Shown in pieces: positions 1 through 5,228 of a stretch of 9,804 nt of DNA; within the stretch, counting starts at the first letter, position 1, and every line of letters begins with the position of its first letter. The DNA lies in assembly GCA_046726955.1 (NCBI GenBank), contig JBKPBQ010000426.1, positions 1 to 9,804 on the forward strand. The letters are read 5' to 3'. The notes beneath the pieces are model-generated. The model was not told where the DNA came from, searched no databases, and was given only the letters and a program-made list of their open reading frames with translations. The position numbers were made by a program, and so were the translations under genes. This DNA is from CAVPGH01 sp046726955. GTDB lineage: Bacteria > Acidobacteriota > Vicinamibacteria > Fen-336.

Positions 1-2172
1 ATAGTGTCCCGGCGCGAGGTTCGTGTAATAGGCGGTGCGTCGGTCATGGGCAGCGGTCCAGGCGGGATCGAGCCCCTCCAAGATGTACCGGAAGCGCACC
101 TTCTCGGGCGAGACGAAGCTCAGCGCGGTGTAGTGGAACTCGAACTTCTTACGGCCTGGCCCGATGCGCGCGCCTTCGACGATCGGCACGTCCTCGTCGT
201 CGGCGACGACGCTCTCGAGGACGACGGGGGGAGGCACGGTGTTGACGGCGAGGCGGAGCGGATCGATGACGGCGACGCCCTTCGTGGTTGCGAACCACAG
301 CCTTCCGTCCTTCGTGCGGCAGGCCGAGGCCTGGATGTACGACGGGTTGTAGTCGGCGCTCTCCATCCCGTCGCCCGTCCCGTAGACGGTGGAGGGGATG
401 GCGGAAGCCCGCCCCTCGGCGTAGGCGTCGAGGTCCTCCTTGCGCACGCGCACGATGCCCCGCCGGCCGTTCATCCAGAGCGAGCCGGCCGCGTCCTCGA
501 TGACCTGGGACACGACGCCGGCCCCCAGGCCCTTCGCCCCCGCGAAGCTGAAGAACCGCCCGTCGCGGTAGCGGCACAGGCCGGCGATGGTGGCGATCCA
601 GAGCGTCCCCTGCTCGTCCTCGTAGACCGAGTGCACCGTGTCGTCGGGGAGGCCGTCCTTCTCCGTGTAGACGGTGTAGCGCCCGTCCAGGAGACGGCCG
701 AGCCCGTCCGTGGTCCCGAACCAGAGCGCTCCCTTGCGATCGCGCAGCATCGAGAAGCGATAGTGGCCCTGGCCGGCCGCGTCGTCGTAGGGCACGAGCC
801 GGCCGTCCTCGAAGCGAAGCAGAGGCTGATTGCCGATCGAGACGACGAGCCGGCCCGAGGCGTCCTCTCCCAGGAGCGAGACGAAGTGGCCTTGCCCCGC
901 GGGATCGGTGCGGTACGTCTTGATCCGGCCGTTCGCGAGGTGGCTGACGAAGCGGTCCCCGCCGATCCAGAGGCTGCCGTCGCGGCTCTCGAACAGCGGG
1001 CCGATGTAGTCGCCGCCCAGGCCGTCGCGCGCGGTGAAGACACGCACGCGGCCGTCCTTGAGCTGGTTCAGGCCGCCCCCGTCGGTGCCGACCCAGACGC
1101 TGTCGTCGCGGGTGCGCAAGAGCGAGTTGACCTGCTCGTGAGAGAGGCCGTCGCGCCGCGACCAGCTCGTGAAGGGCACGTCCTTGAGCCGGTTCAGGCC
1201 CTTCTGCGTCCCCACCCAGAGGCTTCCCTCGCGGTCCTCGAAGAGCGAGATCACGTTGTCGTCGGACAGGCTCCCCTGTCCGCTGCGCGATTCGAACCGG
1301 CCGCCGGTCCAGCGGACGATCCCCTGGCCGAGCGTCCCCACCCAGAGGTTTTTGTCGCGGTCCTCCCAGATCGCGCGCGCCTCGTCCCCGGGAAAGCCCT
1401 GCGCCCGCGTGAACCGCGTCGCTCGTCCGTCCTGGATGCGCGTGAGCCCGCCCCGTGTCCCCACCCAGACGGCGCCCGCGTGGTCCTCGAACACGGCGTG
1501 CACCCAGTCGTGGGGGAGCGCATCGCCCGCCCGATACCGCACGACGCGGCCGCCCTCGACGCGTGTCACACCGTCGGTCGTGGTCCCGATCCAGATGCTT
1601 CCGCCGCGGTCCTCGTGGATGGCGGTGATCGTATGTCCGAGCGACGCCGGCTCCTCGTCGCGCACGCGACGTCCCTCCCGGAAGCGCCGGATGCCCCCGC
1701 CGCTCGTCCCGACCCACAGGCTGCCGTCGCGCGATTCGAGCAGCGCGCGGACGTACTTCAGCGAGCGATCGGAGGCGTCCGCAGCGGGCTCGAACACGCG
1801 AAGAGCTCCCCCTTCGAGCCTGGAGACCCCTCCGGCGGCGGTCCCGATCCAGAGTCCCGAGTCGCGGTCCGGGCAGAGCGCGGTGATGCGGGCGTCCTTG
1901 AGGCCGGGTGTGTTGCTCGAGTCGAAGACGGCGAACCGCACGCCGTCGAAGCGGACGAGGCCGCCGAGGGTGCCGATCCACAGGTACCCGTCGCGGGTCT
2001 GGGTGATGGCGCCCACGAAGTCCTGGGGCAGGCCGTCCTGGCCCAGCCAGGCGTCGTGTCCGTACCGGCTCGGGACGCGCTGCGGGTCGAGGGCGAAGAG
2101 GTGGCTCGCGGCGCACAACAAGAAGACCGCGCCGCTCGTGGCGAGGCGAGGCTTCGGACCGCGCTGGGCCAT
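1..2172 (-). CDS. Two-component-regulator propeller sensor (probable histidine kinase), C-terminus beyond the window
   Basis: Translating the minus strand from the ATG at 2172 gives 724 uninterrupted residues down to base 1. Residues about 11-28 form a hydrophobic signal peptide ending near FA-LDP. The following stretch (DAWLGQDGLPQ, DGYLWIGT) is typical of Reg_prop sensors. Motifs of the form LWIGT/VWVGT recur at W65, 108, 153, 194, 236, 277, 319, 360, 402, 484, 525, 566 and 626. A degenerate copy (RLVVSIG, 441-447) fills the gap, giving fourteen repeats with a period of about 41-45 residues (60 before the last), which fits two seven-bladed propellers. From about residue 648 a Y_Y_Y domain begins, and it is cut by the window edge. 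Such sensors usually continue into a membrane helix and a HisKA_3/HATPase kinase; that part is inferred. An in-frame stop lies 36 bases before the ATG, so this is the first ATG. The GGAGG just before it is only 1 nt away, so ribosome binding is uncertain. The divergent response regulator is the likely partner. The ligand is unknown; relatives in Bacteroidota sense glycans. Confidence 0.9.
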   Translation of the reverse strand, partial: MAQRGPKPRLATSGAVFLLCAASHLFALDPQRVPSRYGHDAWLGQDGLPQDFVGAITQTRDGYLWIGTLGGLVRFDGVRFAVFDSSNTPGLKDARITALCPDRDSGLWIGTAAGGVSRLEGGALRVFEPAADASDRSLKYVRALLESRDGSLWVGTSGGGIRRFREGRRVRDEEPASLGHTITAIHEDRGGSIWIGTTTDGVTRVEGGRVVRYRAGDALPHDWVHAVFEDHAGAVWVGTRGGLTRIQDGRATRFTRAQGFPGDEARAIWEDRDKNLWVGTLGQGIVRWTGGRFESRSGQGSLSDDNVISLFEDREGSLWVGTQKGLNRLKDVPFTSWSRRDGLSHEQVNSLLRTRDDSVWVGTDGGGLNQLKDGRVRVFTARDGLGGDYIGPLFESRDGSLWIGGDRFVSHLANGRIKTYRTDPAGQGHFVSLLGEDASGRLVVSIGNQPLLRFEDGRLVPYDDAAGQGHYRFSMLRDRKGALWFGTTDGLGRLLDGRYTVYTEKDGLPDDTVHSVYEDEQGTLWIATIAGLCRYRDGRFFSFAGAKGLGAGVVSQVIEDAAGSLWMNGRRGIVRVRKEDLDAYAEGRASAIPSTVYGTGDGMESADYNPSYIQASACRTKDGRLWFATTKGVAVIDPLRLAVNTVPPPVVLESVVADDEDVPIVEGARIGPGRKKFEFHYTALSFVSPEKVRFRYILEGLDPAWTAAHDRRTAYYTNLAPGHY

Positions 2173-2210
2173 CCCTCCGCCGTTCCCGAGTCCTGCGGGG
2201 AGCGATCAGC

Positions 2211-2239
2211 ATGATACGCCTGCGCCAGCGCAGTAAGAT
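2211..2239. promoter_or_regulatory. Divergent control region with 14-bp dyad and two -10-like boxes
   Basis: CTGCGC-CA-GCGCAG at 2220-2233 is a perfect 6-bp inverted repeat with a 2-nt centre. TAAGAT (2234-2239, plus strand) abuts it on the right, and TATCAT (2216-2211, minus strand) lies 3 nt to its left. Both resemble a -10 element reading away from the dyad, the first toward the response regulator and the second toward the propeller sensor. I find no good -35 box for either, so an activator-dependent promoter is possible. The dyad could be an operator or only a hairpin. Promoter assignment is inference. Confidence 0.3.
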
Positions 2240-2249
2240 CGCCTCCTCC

Positions 2250-2885
2250 ATGGATACGGCCCGCGGCGCCGTCATCCGCCTGCTCGTCGCGGACGATCAC
2301 CCGCTCGTCCGCCAGGGCGTCGTGGCCGTGGTGGGCTGCGAGGCCGACATCACGGTGGTGGGAGAGGCGGGAAGCGGCCGCGACGCCGTCGCGCAGTTCC
2401 GTCGTCTCCGTCCCGACGTGACCGTGATGGACCTCGGCATGCCCGGGATGACCGGGGTCGAGGCCATGAAGATGATCCGCTCGGAGTTCCCTCGCGCCCG
2501 CTTCATTGCCCTGACCGTGTACGAAGGGGACGAGGACATCCACCGCGCGCTGGAGGCGGGGGCCTCGGCCTACCTCCTGAAGAGCGTCGTGCCCGCGCAG
2601 CTCGTGGACACGATACGCGCCGTCCACGCCGGGCTGCGGCGGCTTCCCCCCGAGCTGGCGGATCGGCTCTCGGAGCGAGGCCCGGGCCCCGGCTTGACCC
2701 CCCGCGAGGTCGACGTGCTCCGGCTCATGGCCAGCGGGCGGAGCAACGCCGAGATCGCTCGGGAGCTGCAGATCACGCGGGGGACCGCCAAGTGGTTCGT
2801 GAGCAGCATCCTGAGCAAGCTGGGGGCCGACGACCGCACCGAAGCGGTCACGACCGCGCTCGAGCGCGGGATCCTCCACCATTGA
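2250..2885 (+). CDS. NarL/LuxR-family response regulator
   Basis: This is a DNA-binding response regulator of 211 residues from this start. The receiver domain comes first: VIRLLVADDH carries the acidic pair, D61 in VMDLGMPGM is the phospho-acceptor, and the ALT threonine and LLKS lysine are in place. A LuxR-type helix-turn-helix fills the C-terminal 65 residues or so (GLTPREVDVLRLM, then SNAEIARELQI, then SKLGADDRTEAV). An ATG at 2211 in the same frame has a Shine-Dalgarno-like GGGGAG 8 nt upstream. I prefer 2250 because the 13 extra codons include ATA and AGT, rare here, cover the intergenic dyad, and extend unusually far before the first beta-strand. With 2250 the transcript may be nearly leaderless from TAAGAT. 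The recognition-helix stretch reads GTAKWFVSSIL, where many relatives have TVKTHV or TVKNHV. It is divergent from the propeller sensor, its probable kinase, and about 32 bp upstream of a secreted propeller protein, likely in one operon. Confidence 0.93.
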   Translation: MDTARGAVIRLLVADDHPLVRQGVVAVVGCEADITVVGEAGSGRDAVAQFRRLRPDVTVMDLGMPGMTGVEAMKMIRSEFPRARFIALTVYEGDEDIHRALEAGASAYLLKSVVPAQLVDTIRAVHAGLRRLPPELADRLSERGPGPGLTPREVDVLRLMASGRSNAEIARELQITRGTAKWFVSSILSKLGADDRTEAVTTALERGILHH

Positions 2886-2917
2886 AGACAAGACGTCGAG
2901 GGGCTGAGGAGCTGGCG

Positions 2918-4039
2918 ATGCATTACCGAGTCCTGGCGGCCGCGGTCGTCGGTCTAGCATTGGCGGTGGCCGGCGCGCCGTCCGCCGCGCGCGAGAAGAC
3001 GAAAGGAGACGAGGAGGACGTGGCCAGAGCGAAACCGCGGCTCGTCCTCGCCCGCCAGCACCCGACGCCCGTCCTGACTACGCGCTCCGCCGGCGCCGAG
3101 GACATCCGCTACGGGTTCGAGGGGGGGCGTCTCGTGAAGGTGGCCGACACGTACCATCTCTTCACCTCCGAGATGGCCGGCGATCCCATCTGGGTCAAGA
3201 TGCGCCTCGGACACTGGACGAGCCGCGATCGGCTCGAGTGGAAGCGCGAGACGACCGTCGCCGAGTCGAGCGGGGAGTTCGAGGGCAAGGACCCGCGCGC
3301 GTCGCTGTGGTCGCCGCTGCCGGTCTGGGATGCCGGCGAGAACCGCTGGAACCTCTTCTACGTGGCCTACCGCTCCGCTCCCACCGACGGCACGCGCTTC
3401 CTCCTCAACCACTCCGGCGAGATCTGGCGCGCCGTGTCGCGCACACGGGGAGAGGAAGGCATCCGCGGTCCTTTCGAAGACGAGGGCGTCGTGATGCGTC
3501 CGGGGCCGGACTCGCTGCCCTGGGAGGGGCTGCAGGGGACCGACTCGTTCTTCCCGTGGCCCGTCGGCGGCCGTTGGCGCGCTTTCTACGGCAGCGCGCG
3601 TACGGAGACCAAGCCGATCGAGCACTGGCTCGTCGGCCCCACGGAGGCGGAGACACTCGCCGGTCCATGGCGGCGGCTGCGCGAGGGCAACCCCGCTCCC
3701 TTGGAGAAGCGCTTCATCGAGAACCCGATCGTGACCGAGGCACCCGGCGGCGGCTTCCTCGTCGTCTACGACAGCGAGGTGCCGGACACGATCGGCTGGG
3801 CCTACTCCGAAGACGGGATCCGCTGGGGCCGGGGACGCCGGCTCAAGATCCAGCCCACGGCGGGGGAGTGGGCGAAGGACGTGCGCACGCCGCTCGGCCT
3901 CGTGCACGAGGGCGGCGACCGCTTCACGCTCCTCTACACCGGCTTCGAACAGACGCCCGACTGGCCGCGCATGCTCGACGAGGCGAAGGGCAAGGAGACC
4001 TGCGCGGTGGGCCTCGTGGAACTGCGGCTGCTGCGCTGA
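2918..4039 (+). CDS. Secreted five-bladed beta-propeller protein, probably glycoside-hydrolase-like (GH43/GH32 fold group)
   Basis: The protein has 373 residues. GAGGAG at 2906-2911, 6 nt before this ATG, and the signal peptide (HYRVLAAAVVGLALAVAGAPSAA) directly after it decide the start; a longer reading from 2792 would run inside the response regulator. The mature part has five similar repeats of the type 'polar-P, hydrophobic strand, turn, W/F-x-x-F/L-Y': around 70-86 (YHLFTSE), 131-151 (RWNLFYVAY), 210-227 (RWRAFYGSA), 269-286 (GFLVVYDS) and 324-343 (RFTLLYTGF). Five such blades are the hallmark of the GH43/GH32/GH68/GH117/GH130 fold. Phrases such as LGHWTSRDRLEW and IGWAYSEDGIRW also recur in these enzymes. 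I cannot assign a GH family or pick the catalytic acids with confidence; D125, D209, E268 and D285 are candidates. It may also be a non-catalytic binding protein. It likely acts outside the cytoplasm and is co-transcribed with the response regulator upstream. It converges on the HAD gene, with 16 bp between the stops and no terminator seen. Confidence 0.85.
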   Translation: MHYRVLAAAVVGLALAVAGAPSAAREKTKGDEEDVARAKPRLVLARQHPTPVLTTRSAGAEDIRYGFEGGRLVKVADTYHLFTSEMAGDPIWVKMRLGHWTSRDRLEWKRETTVAESSGEFEGKDPRASLWSPLPVWDAGENRWNLFYVAYRSAPTDGTRFLLNHSGEIWRAVSRTRGEEGIRGPFEDEGVVMRPGPDSLPWEGLQGTDSFFPWPVGGRWRAFYGSARTETKPIEHWLVGPTEAETLAGPWRRLREGNPAPLEKRFIENPIVTEAPGGGFLVVYDSEVPDTIGWAYSEDGIRWGRGRRLKIQPTAGEWAKDVRTPLGLVHEGGDRFTLLYTGFEQTPDWPRMLDEAKGKETCAVGLVELRLLR

Positions 4040-4055
4040 GCGGCCGCGAACGCGC

Positions 4056-4709
4056 TCAGGCCGGGACGAGGCGATCGAAGGCGTCGAGAGGCAGGTCCGC
4101 CAGGCTTGCGACCACGACGTCGGCGTCGAGAGGCCCGAAGTGCGCCGACTGCACGCCGATCGTCCGCATTGCCGCGCGTCGCCCGGCGAGGAGGCCGGCC
4201 GGCGCGTCCTCGACCACGACCGAGCGCTCCGGCCCCACGCCGACGCGCCTCGCCGCGTTGAGGAAGATCTGCGGATCGGGCTTTCCCGCGGTCACATCCT
4301 CGCCGCCGAGCACGGCGTCGAAGAACGACCCGAGGCCTACGACGGGCAGCACGGCTTCGGGATTCGCGCGCGGGCCCGACGTGGCCACCGCCTGCCGCCA
4401 CCCCGCCGCTTTGAGCCGCTGCAGCCAGTCCCAGGCGCCGGGCAGGAGGTCGAGCCCCTGCTCCCGCACGAGCCGCCGATAGAGCTCCTCCTTCTCGTCG
4501 CCGATGCGCTGGACCTCGGCCGCGCTCACTCCCTCGCCGAAGTTCTCGGCAATGATCGTGTCGTTGCGCTTCCCGAACGACTCGGCGAAGCGCAGGCGAT
4601 CCATGGGCTGGCCGAGCTTTTCGGTGACCGCGCGCCAGGCCTGGAAATGCTGCTCGCCTGAGTCGACGAGAGTTCCGTCGAGATCCCAGAGCACGGCGCG
4701 CAGGGCCAT
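4056..4709 (-). CDS. HAD-superfamily hydrolase, beta-phosphoglucomutase/sugar-phosphatase type
   Basis: This is a complete 217-residue protein, the usual length for small HAD phosphatases with an alpha-helical C1 cap. All four HAD motifs are visible. Motif I is WDLDGTLVDS (nucleophile D9, acid/base D11). Motif II is VATSGP (S111). Motif III is AGKPDP (K143). Motif IV is VVVEDAPAG (E167, D168). The cap lies at about residues 17-85. The SGPRANPEAVL stretch and the EDAPAG loop resemble beta-phosphoglucomutase and 2-deoxyglucose-6-phosphatase relatives, so a cytoplasmic phosphate-transfer or phosphatase reaction on a sugar phosphate is likely; the exact substrate cannot be read from sequence. The ATG at 4709 sits directly before the conserved first strand, with a weak GTAGG a few bases upstream. 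A TACCAT box (4724-4719) could be a -10, but no convincing -35 lies at normal spacing. It converges on the secreted propeller gene, so any functional link to it is speculative. Confidence 0.93.
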   Translation of the reverse strand: MALRAVLWDLDGTLVDSGEQHFQAWRAVTEKLGQPMDRLRFAESFGKRNDTIIAENFGEGVSAAEVQRIGDEKEELYRRLVREQGLDLLPGAWDWLQRLKAAGWRQAVATSGPRANPEAVLPVVGLGSFFDAVLGGEDVTAGKPDPQIFLNAARRVGVGPERSVVVEDAPAGLLAGRRAAMRTIGVQSAHFGPLDADVVVASLADLPLDAFDRLVPA

Positions 4710-4814
4710 CGCCTACGTATGGTAAGCCACGTCCCGGTCTGACTTTACAAGCGCTCGTGAACTTGGCCGCTCGAATAACGTACTAGCAAGCGGGGGAGCG
4801 GCAGCGCGGTTAAG

Positions 4815-4829
4815 GGCTCCTGCGGAGCC
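4815..4829 (+). repeat. Perfect 6-bp hairpin upstream of the small ORF
   Basis: GGCTCC-TGC-GGAGCC forms a stem of six base pairs with a three-base loop. It ends just before the AGGGAG ribosome-binding-like motif (4830-4835) of the 103-codon ORF. No T-run follows, so it is not a standard terminator. It could influence ribosome access if the ORF is translated, or be chance in GC-rich DNA. Confidence 0.35.
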
Positions 4830-4841
4830 AGGGAGAAGCGC

Positions 4842-5153
4842 ATGTCGTTCGCACACGGGCTGCAAGTGATGGGCGGACTGCTCGTTGACGTCTGGCGCTG
4901 GGGTTTTCACGAGCCACCCCTCACGATCGACATGAGGCGGGTGAACGTCGAGCTGCGAAAGGACGGCCTCGTCGGGCTGGAAGACGACGTGGCCTACCGC
5001 AACCGGGTCAAGCAGAGGATGCGCGACGGCGCGGGGTGCGCCCTCCCTCCGCTCATCGACCGGAAGAAGGTCCTCCAGTTCGCGGCGCTTCGTGGAGACG
5101 CGAGAGCGACCTTGGCGAAGACCGAGCCGGCTTCGCTGGCCGAGGCCGGATAG
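4842..5153 (+). CDS. Hypothetical protein of 103 residues, doubtful
   Basis: I recognise no family. Points in favour: an AGGGAG motif 6 nt before the ATG, more than 80% G/C at third codon positions across the whole ORF, and a reasonably balanced composition in the first two thirds (HGLQVMGGLLVDVWRWGF, then RRVNVELRKDGLVGLEDDVA). The last third is rich in Ala, Arg and Leu and less convincing. Points against: a minus-strand frame opposite bases 4994-5153 shares the same G/C-rich codon column and looks equally protein-like there. No signal peptide or clear membrane segment is visible. It ends 75 bp before the kinase, on the same strand. If real, it could be co-transcribed with the kinase, but nothing in the sequence indicates its role. 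Confidence 0.3.
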   Translation: MSFAHGLQVMGGLLVDVWRWGFHEPPLTIDMRRVNVELRKDGLVGLEDDVAYRNRVKQRMRDGAGCALPPLIDRKKVLQFAALRGDARATLAKTEPASLAEAG

Positions 5154-5228
5154 CCGTCCCCGACGGCCAGGTTTTCGAAGAGAGGTTCCTCGCTCCACTT
5201 GCCGCCCCAGCCGCGGTAAAACTGAACC

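Larger units (their letters stand above)
4710..5228. other. Segment of about 520 bp without a convincing gene
   Basis: The segment separates the HAD gene from the kinase. Its first 130 bases have more A/T than their surroundings, with TTTACAAG, GAATAACGTACTAG and TTAAGG, and no protein-like frame. Bases 4842-5153 hold one plus-strand ORF, listed separately with low confidence. On the minus strand, about 5240-4997 also reads in a protein-like way (FYRGWGGKWSEEPLFENL, then GDGYPASASEAG), but the frame stops at 4994. Its third codon positions fall on the same bases as those of the plus ORF, so codon bias cannot separate the two readings. This could be a genuine small gene, a decayed gene or a non-coding regulatory region. 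Confidence 0.4.

Noticed and set aside
4..2214. A 736-residue open frame on the plus strand opposite the propeller sensor, and a 708-residue minus-strand frame (149-2275)
   Set aside because: Both are low-complexity (Arg, Ala, Pro, Asp, Val rich) shadows created by GC-rich repeats. The third frame on the minus strand gives regular WIGT propeller motifs and is clearly the real gene.
2211..2249. Start of the response regulator at ATG 2211
   Set aside because: It has a Shine-Dalgarno-like GGGGAG, but the extra 13 codons include ATA and AGT, unusual here, and read through the intergenic dyad. It remains possible.
2792..2917. N-terminal extension of the secreted propeller protein to an ATG at 2792
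   Set aside because: The extension lies mainly within the response regulator gene. The ATG at 2918 has a good ribosome-binding site and is followed directly by a signal peptide.
4040..4055. GCGGCCGC palindrome at 4040-4047 between two convergent stops, as a terminator
   Set aside because: It is an 8-bp self-complementary site without a loop or T-run; chance is likely in GC-rich DNA.
3238..4482. A 414-residue plus-strand frame across the propeller and HAD genes
   Set aside because: It spans two convergent real genes out of frame and is Arg-rich, with no domain.
4719..4750. TTGTAA and TACCAT on the minus strand as a promoter for the HAD gene
   Set aside because: The 20-bp spacing is too long for a normal sigma-70 promoter, so only the -10-like box is mentioned.
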